From positions 257,501 through 321,500 of the forward strand of contig JAIGNY010004471.1 of NCBI GenBank assembly GCA_020152595.1: a stretch of DNA of 64,000 bases, read 5' to 3'. The notes beneath the pieces are model-generated. The model did not search any database. It saw only the letters and a list, made by a program, of their open reading frames with translations, and had not been told where the DNA came from. Positions 1-11,485 of the stretch are shown here, in pieces. Position 1 is the first letter of the stretch, and the number at the start of each line of letters is the position of its first letter. Position numbers and translations under genes: made by a program. The stretch comes from Chiridota heheva. Its lineage: Eukaryota; Echinodermata; Holothuroidea; Apodida; Chiridotidae.

Positions 1-735
1 ATTTGTGCAATTGAAAGAATGCTTTTTGACAATTTTTTGCAATATGGGTCTCCATGGACAATTCATTGTCGAACCACACACCAAGATTCCTTACACTTCT
101 TACAGGTTTAATTTCAGACAGCCCAACAAGTAATTTATTAGTTGTGACGTTTGTCAGTTGGCACTTTGATCCAAAAATGAGAAATTCCGTTTTATCATCA
201 TTTATAGAAAGTTTGTTAGATATGATCCAGGATTTAATGTCATCTGTACATCGTTTAATTGATTTTACGGCACAATTTTCGCATAGTTGGTCATCTGGAC
301 GAAAAGAGATAAATCTGTGTGTCATCTGCGTAGCTGTGGAATGTTGGTAGGTGGTGGGAGATGATTTGGAATAGTTTACTTGTATAAAGAACAGATAGTA
401 TCGGTCCTAAACACGATCGTTGTTTAAGGTCAAAGTTGTTTAAAGGTCAAAGTTGTTGGATAGCTGCTCCTTGATAGCAACACATTGCTGACGGTAAGAT
501 ACGACTTAATCCATTCCAGAGTTTACCAATCACACCAGTCATTTTTTATTGTCTGAAGTAATATGGAATGCTCAACCGTGTTGAACGCTGCACTGAGATC
601 TGGAAGCACCAAGAACGTTATATGTTGTCTATCCATAGGCAAGGAGAATATCAGATTGAACCTTGAGTAAAGCTGATTCTGTGCTATGATATTTTCTGTA
701 TGCACTTTGGTGGGATGGAACAAGATGTTCAACGT
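1..735 (-). pseudogene. Non-LTR retrotransposon reverse transcriptase fragment (CR1/L2-like)
   Basis: Remnant of a LINE polymerase read on the minus strand, cut by the left window edge. From its 5' side, 732-523 encodes the conserved block LVLPDLSAAFNTVEHSILL, typical of CR1/L2-type reverse transcriptase. The catalytic YADDTQIY box lies at about 332-309. Then come NDDKTEFLIFGSK (near 210-170) and SVRNLGVWFD (near 100-70). The pieces are in different frames, and the stretch that normally links the DLSAAF block to the YADD box is largely missing, so this copy is internally deleted and frameshifted. An active copy would reverse-transcribe its own RNA in the nucleus. Family assignment rests on motif recognition only. 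Confidence 0.85.
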
Positions 736-1282
736 GAGGCTAAAGTTGTTTAAGAACTGTTTTCCATTAATTTTGAGATAAATGAAAGATTACTAATACG
801 GTGCAATAGTTGGAAAAAACTGTTTTAATCCAAACTTTCTTCAATAGCAGGGCAAATTATAGCGCATTTCCAATCAGAAAGAAAATAATTGTTTTCCAAA
901 GACATGTTAATGTTCGTTATAATCGAGGATAACAAATGCAAAACACTCCTTCAACAACTTTAACAAATGCACAAACTTTACTTGTTCTTCAAGGGTCATT
1001 TTTCCTCTTTACTTAGTTGTTGTTGAAGTTGGTGCTGGTATTAGCAATGGGATCATTGTGTGGTTATTTTAATTAAGATAAAGTCATCTTACTGATTTGC
1101 TACAGTAATGATTTTCTGAACAAATTTTCTTCATGGAACTGATACAGGAGAAAAGCTGTCTAGTAAAGGGTTTTGACGAGGTGGTGGTGAACAGGTTGCA
1201 TCATTGCTAAACAGCCCGTCTTGTCTCTGTTAAAGTCAAAATCATTGCATATGAAATAGCAATTTATGACCAAATCAGACAA

Positions 1283-1535
1283 TTTAAATAGCTTCTATTT
1301 TCAAAATGGATTTCTATTGTCAAAATGGACTGGAATAAAGCCTTCACATTACCATTATACTCCTTTTGTGGTACTTAACAAACTCTGGACCAGAACAGCT
1401 AACAAATTTTGGTTTACTATTCTGGTACAGAGTTTATTAAGTACCACAAATGAGTATAATGGCAATGTGAATGCTTTGTTTCAGTCCATTTTGACAATAG
1501 AAATCCATTTTGAAAATAGAAGCTGTTTTTACCCT
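1283..1535. mobile_element. Short foldback (inverted-repeat) element
   Basis: The left arm, about 1283-1400, contains CTTCTATTTTCAAAATGGAT, then a GGACTGGAATAAAG block and GTACTTAACAAACTCTG. It reappears as its reverse complement at about 1424-1535. The RNA or single strand could form a long hairpin with a spacer of only a few tens of bases. A related half copy lies at 5667-5870. No coding capacity is seen; it is probably a non-autonomous DNA element. Confidence 0.7.
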
Positions 1536-1558
1536 TTTGTGGTGTTTTCACACTTTTG

Positions 1559-1920
1559 AAGACCCATTGGATCTTTTCATTGATTTTTCAGGGGTAAAAT
1601 CAACACTTTACCTTCTGTCCTACCCCTTCATTGGCACAGACCCAGGCAGGGACTCTCACTTAGGTGTAAAACTTGATAATCATATTCTTCCCATCAAGAA
1701 AGATTATTTTTGGAACCATGAAAATGTCATAAATGGCGCCCATTGCATGTGAAATAGATGGTAAAATCATCTGTTTTGGTGATTGCCACATTTTTTGGAG
1801 ACCCATAGGATCTGTTGAGTCCCCGGGGAGACAGGAACACTTGACCCCCACCCTCTCCACTTGTTGGCACATGCCCAGGCAGGGACTCTCACTTGGGTGC
1901 AAAACTTGAATAGTTGATTC
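1559..1920. repeat. Degenerate direct duplication (~120 bp units)
   Basis: Two related blocks, about 1559-1680 and 1799-1920, share GACCCATTGGATCT/GACCCATAGGATCT at the start and CCCAGGCAGGGACTCTCACT near the end, separated by about 120 bp. No gene is seen in either. Confidence 0.6.
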
Positions 1921-1939
1921 ATGGGGTTTACTGGTGCGC

Positions 1940-3400
1940 ACCTTGACATTGTTGAACAGAATATGCCAGAAAGGCTAAATTATAATATAATTAACAGAGG
2001 TCTGGAGATGTGCAGATATGGCTAGCCTGCTACAACAAGGAGTGGGTGGGGGTTGGGGAAGGGAAGGGGGTAGCAGTGATTTAAAAGGGTAAGAGATGTA
2101 CAAGTCTTTGGGAGCAGTGTGTGAATGAGGCATTATAATACTTTCTTACAAGAGAGAATAAACAAAGACAAAATATCTTAATTATTCTCCATACATAAAT
2201 ATGGAAATTGCTTTATTTTGATAACATATACACGTGTTGTAATATGCCAAGATAAATACTGATGTTAAGGATAATACAAAATGATGAAATGATTACAGTT
2301 TCTTCTCAAAATATATGGGGTTGTACATGGATTTTTTTGTGTTATAATTTTCTGTACATATGTACACATATATTTACACTAAAAAAAATGCTATAACTGA
2401 TATGAACAATAATAAAACATGACATTATGAACAAAAGTAAAAACATGACATAAAAACTGCATGTTTTGTAATTCAATACATTAAAACTTGTTTGAAACTA
2501 AACTAACCTTTAATGCACATTGACAAAATGTTCATTCCCTCTTAAACTAGAAGTTGATATGACAGATTTTAAAATTAAATTGCTTTGCTTATTACTGAAA
2601 TCCAAGATTTCTTGACCCAAATAATAAATCCTTCAAGCTGAATGACCATTTATAGTTATTTACATTGAATATGAAGAGTGACTCTTCAAGAAATTTGCCT
2701 ACCTCATTCATTCTCACGCCCCTACCCCACTCCCCTCCCAACACATATACAGACTTCATATCCCCCATAAAAAGTCCTAGTTTTCTCTGGTGAGAAATAG
2801 GTAGAACAGGTACAAGATTTAACATAACAATTTCTTGGAAAAATATTTATGGAAACAGTTTGTTGTTATCACCAAAATAGGATAAAAAAGAAGAAGATTA
2901 TTTATACTTTATCGACTTCCCTAATCAATAATTGTTACTAGATGCCCCATATACACTGGTACAACCTCACAAAAAAGTCTTAAAATGGAAGCATGTATAC
3001 ATTCTAATGTTAAGGCAAGACAAAGGCATATACACAAATAATGCCCTGGGAATGTGGGAAATACCTAAAACTATACAAAACATCCAACAATTTTAAAATA
3101 ACAAATTGACAATTCTAAACACCTAACTCTACAACAATAATACAATTTTGATCAATTTTGATAATCTTAAAGCAAGTTTCCGTCAAAATTAAGTTAAGAA
3201 TAGTGAATTTGTAATTACGAATGCGTATCACAATTTAGTATCTAGTACAGAGAGAACTATATTTTACAATCTATCTCTAATCTAAGAGAAAAATCCAGAT
3301 GGTTGCAAATTGCTTCCTTCGATGAAATTTGAATAGGAGTGGAAAACTCTTTTAACAATTGTGAAAAGTTGATTTCATTTCCGAGTACTTTATGATCAAA
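1940..3400. other. Non-coding stretch, nothing recognised
   Basis: AT-rich sequence with no convincing open frame, splice-bounded exon or clear repeat. A G-rich patch at 2038-2072 and scattered A-runs are the only visible features. Confidence 0.5.
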
Positions 3401-3401
3401 G

Positions 3402-3509
3402 TTAACCATTACTCTACCAGCACTTTTTGAAAATGCGCTCGGGAAGCAGAGTCAAAGATGGGAACCCAAAACGGTGATAATATCACCGCGTGGTAGAGTA
3501 AGGGTTAAA
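3402..3509. mobile_element. TTAA-flanked piggyBac-like MITE, copy 1 (~108 bp)
   Basis: Bounded by TTAA on both sides, with near-perfect inverted termini of the type CCCTTACTCTACCA / TGGTAGAGTAAGGG. The middle carries the short palindrome GGTGATAATATCACC. Related copies lie at 45777-45888 and 46025-46129, and the same termini bound a 927 bp element at 41133-42059. A TTAA target with CCC-starting termini is the signature of the piggyBac superfamily. It has no coding capacity. Confidence 0.75.
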
Positions 3510-4736
3510 AGATGTTCAAAAATGGGAAATTTGTGTCTTAGTTATGTCTTGGACATTTGATGTAATCTTTGAACTGATGAATTCATGCTATCACTTATTT
3601 TCTTCAATAATCAGGTCTGAAAAGTTACAAGTTCTTAAAATGGGCGGTTCACATCAAGCTCAAACTAAATTATTACATCATTTTATCTGAACCACATTGA
3701 AAATTAATTGACATTCCACACAAAACAACAATCACTTTTCAACTCAATTTGAGATTTTGTCACAAAGCTGTGGAAATCATGACACAATTACAAACACTAT
3801 ATACTGCAAACTCCACCCGGCGGATGGTACCCTCTTCGTTAGAAGTTTGGCACATCACATGATGTGGTCACCTGATAAGATTGGTTACTATTCAACATAA
3901 ATGCACATATAACTGGTAAAACTGGTACAACATGTGTTGCTAAATAACAAAAAAGCGATTACATAATGAAGAAGAGTAACCATCCCACATGAGAATCTTC
4001 GATAGAAAAATGGAAGCACTACAAAAAGTTTTGCCATATTGCAAAACTGGACACATCACAAAATTTGGTCATGTTTCTTATATTAAATAGTGCAAAAAAA
4101 TAAAATAATGACAGTTAAACGTCAAACAACATATATCTGTCTTACTGAAAATATATGAATGGATTGCCTTATTTCCTAATTAATCTTTCTGGCTTTAATG
4201 ATTGACAGCTTGTTTAACCAATCACCGCACATATTTGCCTAGCAACAAAATCTGCATAACGAAGTGGGAGCATACATCCTATGCGGTACTGGTACAGAAC
4301 AGCTAGTTAACGGCGCGCGCTCATGTAGTGAATACAACTTACTGTGCAAAACAAATTTCTGCACACACAGACTGAGTGACAGCAAAATGGTGAACAAAAA
4401 TGCGCTTACATGCTTTGTAAACCTGATTGCTGTTATCCAGAACAGTTAGCAAACTGAATTTTGTTTATCTTTTTTGCTAAAAAGTCTAAAAATCCGGAGA
4501 AGTGCCATAAATGAATCAAAGCTTGCTGCAGGCCTCGCAAACATCTAAATGTCAACGCATTGGTAATGCACGATTGCGGATTTGAGGTTTGTTTGCCCCA
4601 CATAGTTACCGCGTTGCTATGGTGGTCATGGCTTATTTGGAACCTGGAAAGGTTAATGACCTGTTAAACAACTGCCAAAGAGCTTTATGTGGCTCAAACT
4701 GTGGTTGCCAAAACTCCTGGCCTGAGGGAAATAATC

Positions 4737-5060
4737 ACTTTGAAAATAATGCAAAGAACAATGAGATGAGAAAAAAAAGAAAAAAAAAAAATACTTTTGC
4801 AAAACTTTGGGTTTTTAATCACTTGTCTAGTAATCCTTGCTAATCTAATTTCTTTCAACAATAGACATTTGCTTTAAATTTGAATAATAAACTTTATTGC
4901 TTGCCAAAAGCTGGCATGTGGCTTATAAGACTGACAGGCTGCCAAAGCACTGATCTACAAGAATCACTTTGAAAATATTGCAAAGAACAATAAGATACAA
5001 AAATATCATTGTGAAACTTTGGGTTTTTAATCCATTGTCTAATCCTTGCTATTCCAATGT
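4737..5060. repeat. Direct duplication (~95 bp units)
   Basis: The block CACTTTGAAAATAATGCAAAG through CTTTGGGTTTTTAATC at about 4737-4842 recurs at about 4966-5053 with small changes. It is a local duplication and no gene is seen. Confidence 0.65.
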
Positions 5061-5177
5061 TATTACATAAGAACTTACAATTCTTGGCTTGTTTGAATGA
5101 GTTCAACATCATGTCACTGCTATTATGCAGCACTTTAAGGAATATTAACCTATTGCTGATAATTCATATAGCGCATA

Positions 5178-5352
5178 TGGGTAAAATACTTTTGTTCTGT
5201 ATCCATGGCTGTGATTGGCTTACGTATGTTGATAATTCTTATAGCGCATATCAAAAAGAAACCCCCTCTCAAAAAAAAAAAAAAAAAAAAAAAAGACAAG
5301 ACGGTAAAATATTTTGTTCTGTATCCATGGCTGTGATTGGCTTACGTATGTT
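5178..5352. repeat. Direct repeat around an A-run
   Basis: GTATCCATGGCTGTGATTGG followed by CTTACGTATGTT occurs at about 5200-5231 and again at 5320-5351. An A-run of about 25 nt (5271-5294) lies between them. Confidence 0.65.
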
Positions 5353-5666
5353 TCATACTTAGGAGACATGAAACTTGACTCCTTTGTTGTTTTCCTTTTG
5401 TCCTGTTTGCAAGGTAGACAGTTACATATAGAGTTGTTCAAAGCTTGAGGTATCACGGAACACTTAAAATGGCCACACAGATCATAAACATACAAATGTT
5501 CATTAAAAGATAACACTCTAGCCAACCATCAGTTTTTATATTACCATGACAACGAACAGACTGTAATGGATATTTCAAACAATTTTTTGACTAAAAAAAA
5601 TTCTGGAATTTCCCTTAAGGGAGTATTACCTTATGTTAGGGAAAACATATATCAGTTACAAACAGC

Positions 5667-5870
5667 TTCTATTTTCAAAATGGATTTCTATTGTCATAAT
5701 GGATTTCTACTGTCAAAATGGATTTCTATGGTCAAAATGGATTTCTATCGTCAAAATGGACTGGAATAAAGCTTTCACATAACCATTATACTCCTTTTTT
5801 GGTACTTGATAAACTATATACCATAAAATCAAACACAATTTTTGTTAGCTATTCTGGTACAGAGTTCTTT
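5667..5870 (+). mobile_element. Half copy of the 1283-1535 foldback element with an internal 21-bp repeat
   Basis: Shares CTTCTATTTTCAAAATGGAT and the downstream GGACTGGAATAAAGC block with the element at 1283-1535, but only one arm is recognisable. Its first part is a short tandem array (5676-5760) of a unit containing AAAATGGATTTCTATNGTC, repeated about four times. Confidence 0.6.
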
Positions 5871-6433
5871 TATGTGGCGGCAACAGGATTTGGTCATAGG
5901 GGGCAAGGGAGGGGCAAATAAGTCTCATGGGGAAAAACCCTAAAAATCGGACAAAATGTCACTTTACAACATTTTTTTTTGGAGTGGCCAGCAAAGTGAT
6001 CTTGTGAGGGGGAAATGCCCAAAATAGCGTGCTACTGATAAATGGCTGAAACAACGCACATTCTTTAGAGGTCTTTGTGCATTTTATTAAATTTTTGTTT
6101 GTTTAATTTGAGACATTCAATAATTGAATATACCAGGGGAGCATTCAACAGAGTTTACTGATGCAAATATGATTTACTATCAGAAGAGATTTGAAAGAAA
6201 AACAATTAAAATAATCTTCTGTGACATTTTAATCTTGATATCTCCTGAACTGAATTAGATATCAAACACAGTTTCTTCGCATAACTGTTTTGTCTTTTTG
6301 TGCTAAATAAATAGTAAATACCTGACAACTGATATAATTCTTTAATAATTTAATATTCACTTTTGTAATCAAAATTTAATGAAATAAAGAGCAAAAGTGG
6401 GAACCAGGATGTATAGGTATGGCCTATATGGCA

Positions 6434-6723
<290 letters not shown>

Positions 6724-7311
6724 CCATAGGGCATATTATCCATTACTTTTCAGCCTTTTATTTCATAATGCAAGGTGTCTTTCAATAATAGTATATGTAC
6801 AAGATCAAGTGTTCAACACATATCTGTATCTTAAAAGTCTATAGATACCTACCTAGTTCAAGCCTATCAAAAAATATTCATTTCTGAGTACAAGTCTTTA
6901 ATTTTCAAAAGAAGAAAAAAAAGCATAGTTAATTTTCAAACTAATTCTAACCAAGCCTGTAAAATGGCCAATTCTTTACAGACATTTTTTAACCCGTTTG
7001 GTAATTTGATCATTTTCAACTGGTTTAAGCAACTGATTAAACTGGATAAAAAGAGCTTTTGTTTACTCTGTACCTCCATAGATACCTAAAATAGTTATAA
7101 ATAACATTGATAAAAACACTATTGAAAATTTAATTTTTAGATGTAACTTTCATAAATACTTCAATAACAAAATGTTTCAGAAGATGCATATAAGGGTGTT
7201 TCAGCTGATGTCACGAGGTCACATGACTTTGTTTACATCTGCTGTACACTTATTTAGACTTACATACTTTTGCATGTAAGATATAAGATTGCTTTTGTAA
7301 GATAATTAATT

Positions 7312-7473
7312 ATGTGTGCTGTTGGTTGCACTAATAGATATGTGCTGGGGAAAAAAAAGACATTTTGTCGATTTTCATCTGATCCTGATCGATGTTCGAA
7401 GTGGGTTTCTGCTGTACGACCTGTGTTCAACCTATGGTTCACACTAGGATTTGCAGTGAGCACTTTATATCAG
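7312..7473 (+). pseudogene. THAP zinc-finger exon (frame-broken)
   Basis: The start gives MCAVGCTNR, the usual beginning of a THAP domain, a C2CH zinc-binding DNA-binding module shared by THAP proteins and P-element transposases. Cys2 and Cys6 supply the first ligand pair, TFCRFSSD matches the conserved Phe region, and KWVSAVR carries the invariant Trp. The closing motif ICSEHFIS (final Cys and His) is present, but in another frame, so one base appears lost between about 7417 and 7432. A good splice donor, CAG|GTATGT, follows at 7474. No downstream exon was recognised. It could be a functional gene with an assembly indel or a decaying copy; THAP genes are often multicopy and transposon-derived. 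Confidence 0.75.
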
Positions 7474-8767
7474 GTATGTAGGCTTTGTCTCAGTATAACG
7501 AACAATCAACTGGCATTAACATTAAACTTACTCTTGGTATACCCAGTGAATATATCAAACTTAAGGAAAATATGAACTAAAATCGAAAGCGAGCAAAAAT
7601 TGCAATTAGTAAAATTTGCTGAACTGGTACTGGTAGGTTAGCATGTAGTATGTTCGTTGTACGTGTGATGTGACTGAGCTGTGTAAAGACGTGTGGAATG
7701 CAACGGCGCCGCTGCCCTCCAAAATGGAGTCCAGTTGTGTTTCGAGTCACGTGATGAAATATCTCTATAATGTAACTGACCTAGACTAATTAGTGACTCA
7801 CCAGAAAAAAGCCATGGCCACAAAAGGTTCATCAAATAATATTTTAATCCTTATTAGCAAATCTTGATGGTATCATTTGTATGGTATGTGTATTATTTTG
7901 GCCACATTTCTTGCGGGCAAAGCTTCTCACACGAATGGCAATAAACAATATCTTTATATGAGCCTCATTGTTTTTGTTGGCAGATAGGGAAGAAAAAAAA
8001 TTCAATCTTGCGCAGAGCAAAAATGAAAGAGAATGTGTAAGTGACATACACCCTTGAGCTGGGTGGAATGCGGATCAGAGAATAAGCTTTTAGTTCATGT
8101 TAACTGTGCAGAACTATGCTCATGGACATTTTAGACGGTTAGTCAGCCCAAGGAGGAAAGAATAGACCTCTATTGGTCAGACACTTTCAGTATCAAAATC
8201 AAAAGTAAAAATAACAATTTTGTAAGGAATATGCAAATGAATTATTTTATTTGAGAAATTTTCAGGTTTTTGCATGGATGATGCCACCATGTACTGGCAA
8301 ACTGAAAGTGTATTTTTCCAAATACCATTCCTTGACCAATGATTGGATGATTTCTTGCACCGTGCATTTTAACATTTACACAAACTCTTCATACATGTTA
8401 TGCAGGTATATAAAATCAATAGCAAACATTATGAAAGCTATTGTAAAGATTAACCAAGTGAAATGGAGTATTTGTATACTCCCATTTCCTCTTCAATTCA
8501 TAAGAACAGTAACAGTACTTATTTTTGCAAAAATTTGAAACATTTTAGCAATTTAGGTGGTTTATAAGATTTTGAAATGTTTATGTTAATGTTTTGTCTT
8601 CCAGAACAGAAACAGAAAATGGATAATTTTAAGAAAAATATCCCTTTAATTTTTTTATTTATTTATCAAATCAAATTTCCTGAATTATGGAAGAAGAATG
8701 ACTGAATTATTCCACTAACCAAACATACCTTTAATAAGGTATCACCATTGAAATTGAGCCAATAAAT

Positions 8768-9130
8768 AATATGTAAAATATGAATATTCATGTCTTCAAT
8801 GCTAATCAAAGCTACCTTATAAATCATGAATATTCATAGCTGCAATGCTAATCAGAGCTGCCTTATAAATCCTGAAAGTTAATGATTGCAATGCTAATCA
8901 AAGCTACCATATAAATAATGAATATCTATGAATGCAATGCCAGTCAAAGCTAACTACTTAAGCATGAATATTCATGACTGCAGGGCTAATCAAAGCTACA
9001 TTATAAATCATGAATATACATGATTGATTGCAATGCTTATCAAAGCTACATTATAAATCATAGAGATTATTCATGTTATGAATATTCATGTAATGAATAT
9101 TCAAAACTGCAATACTAATCAAATCTACAT
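8768..9130. repeat. Degenerate ~45-60 bp tandem array just 3' of the RhoGAP gene
   Basis: Six or seven units share TGAATATTCATGA, GCAATGCTAATCAAAGCTAC and TTATAAATCATG, with length variation between units. The palindrome ATGAATATTCAT recurs in most of them. The array begins about 25 bp beyond the stop codon at 9155, so it is probably transcribed as part of the 3' untranslated region. Confidence 0.75.
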
Positions 9131-9154
9131 TACAACTCATAACTACATAAACAC

Positions 9155-11485
9155 TTAAACATATGATTCATCGTCAAAATCCATGTTAACAAAATCCTCC
9201 ACTGACATCCCAGAGTCAACACTGTCTCCATGGTGACGTTTTTGCCACTCAATTTTGAGCTCTTTTGTTAATGGTTCTTTCTCTAAAGACCGTCTAAGTC
9301 CATTGGACGGTGTCCTGCGGACAGGCCTTGCAGCGCCTGGGATGTGTTTCACCTGGATAGCCTCTTTGGATGAGTTGTGTACTGTAATCGATTCAATTGC
9401 CAAAACGGATTGCTGTGAGGTAGTTCGATTGTAGGGTCTACTGCCCTCTACGTTTGTGATCGTCTTTTCCGACCCTGAAGTAGAATTGCTTGGCGTGATT
9501 GTTCCGGATGAAGAATCATGGAAGACGTTTTCTTGTCCATAAAATAGTTGTGACGGCTGTGTATGACTTGGATGGATGCTCTGTGATGAGCTAGAGGACG
9601 TTCTGCGACCATTAGCTTTACTATCACTAAATGATCTTTTCACTTGTCGTACTTTGGGCTGACCCACGGAAAATCCACTAGAAGAACGATAAAGACGTAA
9701 GTTTTGAAAGTCTAAAGCATCTTCATCGCTCGATTCAGAGTCGGAATCATGAAAGATAATCCCCATGACTTGCCTCCTATCTTTGCTTTTTGAACGTTGC
9801 TTTTCTGAACCGTTTCTTCCTTTTCATTGACAGCAGTTCTGTTTAGTTCTGTTTCATGCTTTTGTGCAATTTTAGATTCTTGCATTCCTGACCCTTTGAA
9901 CTCCTTGCTCTCCTTCCGGATGTTCGGGGATTGATCTTTCATGATGATCAGAATCCAATGATATTGATTTGATCTTGTACAACGCCCTGCGATTCATTGC
10001 CTCTTTGTAGGATGGTGGAGTGCTTTTCAAACTAGAATCTGTTCTTGGATTAAAATTCTTTTCCGGAGTTCTAATTTCCTGTGCACCATTAGTGGTGCTG
10101 TGTTCCCTAATAGTAGACATGCCGCCCTCAATTTGAGGGTCACTGATGGACTTAGATGCTCCTTTGAGGTTTGAGTTTTCAAGGTGAGCATTTGGCAAGG
10201 AGAAACGGGTTGCATCTTGAGGGAAAAATTCCCTAGGAGGTACAGCTTCAGGTATTGTACCTGTTCCTCCAGAGGTAAACCTTGAGGTATTAGTTCTTAA
10301 ATGCGGGTGGCTAGGATAAGTTCTTGCAGATAAAACACTGTTCTCAGGACTCAACGCTTTAAGGAAACTTGGTGATCTAGCCTTCAATTTGTGCTTCGAT
10401 GTATTTATATGTGACGAATGTTCATTAGCATGTGCATAATATGAAACATCGCTAGCAATGCCATTTCTTTGGGGAGGTTTCCCTTGGAAAAGTTTTTCGG
10501 TTGAACTAGAAGATTGATGATCGCTCATACGATCCGACGAAGAAGATGAAAGAGACGACCCGCTTTGACGACTTAGCGATAACCTATTTGAAAACCCTTG
10601 AGATGACGAACCACTCGGCACTGATGTTCGCCTTTCAAAAGACCTGACTTTACCGGTCGGGTCGGATGGAGTTGTTGGTTTCGAAGACTGCGGTACTTGC
10701 TCCATGCTGCACGACTTTGAACTTGGAGCACTCTTGATGGACGAAGTAACTGTTGAATGGCCCACCTGATTATTTTTGGTGGCATTCTGAGAGCTCTCGT
10801 TCTCCTCTGATAACAAAAGGGTGGATTTACTCTCTCTACTCACATCATTAATAAATCTACGAGTGTCTTCGCTTATGTCTCTTTCTGCCAAATTTTTGGC
10901 AGCAATTTGTTTCAGTCTTCTCCTCACGCGAGGCGATACGGAAGACGGATCCGACCCTGTTCGACTCCTCCTCACGGGGGCCAAGACTGAATCCTCCGTC
11001 ACAAAATATTTCCCATCTTGAATATAAGCAGCTTGGTCTCTATTGTTTAACAAATGCTGTTGCAAAATCAAATGGAGTTTCTCTCGAGAATCCACTCCTG
11101 AATCGGTCGTATCAGTATTATCAGAGTCTGGGTACAACTGATTATCGCTCGATGTGATCCCCGAATCTCTACTTAATGAGGATGGTGACACCAAAGGTGG
11201 TACACCACCAAAATGCCACCTCTTGTGGTTGGCATTATTGTCCTGCTCGATGTCCGCACAAAATTCCTTTTCGATACTGTCCATGGAGGAGTTTGTCAGC
11301 TGGCTGTAAGCAATGTCCAGATTGTTTGGGGTGCCATCTGAGTCACCACCGGAGTCCATAAGAGAAACTTCCTCTCGGAGTTTCGGTGGTTCCCCGTAGA
11401 GGTCCTTGACTTCCTCACCAAAAATTTCCAACGTGTGAAAAATTAGAAACTGTAGGAGCTGTGGAGCTTCTTTGGTTGCTTGAGC
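9155..11485 (-). CDS. ARHGAP20: ARHGAP20-like exon K: end of RhoGAP and long Ser-rich tail
   Basis: The last exon opens after TCTTTTTACAG in phase 0. It encodes QLLQFLIFHTLEIFGEEVKD (final RhoGAP helix), then SQLTNSSMDSIEKEF, which parallels the QLNDSSYDSLENEL segment of ARHGAP20. A low-complexity Ser/Arg/Pro tail follows, with RRSRTGSDPS and an acidic HDSDSESSDEDALDF patch, and it ends DDESYV at 9155. The frame has stops at 9872-9874 and twice more before ~9820. The same frame is open again to 9155, while frame +1 is open across the gap (9942-9712). Either two compensating indels or a very short intron explains this. If the stop is real, the protein ends about 240 residues early. Confidence 0.85.

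Noticed and set aside
54..350. 98-residue plus-strand frame at the left edge
   Set aside because: It is the antisense of the reverse transcriptase fragment, whose YADD and DKTEF motifs are read on the minus strand.
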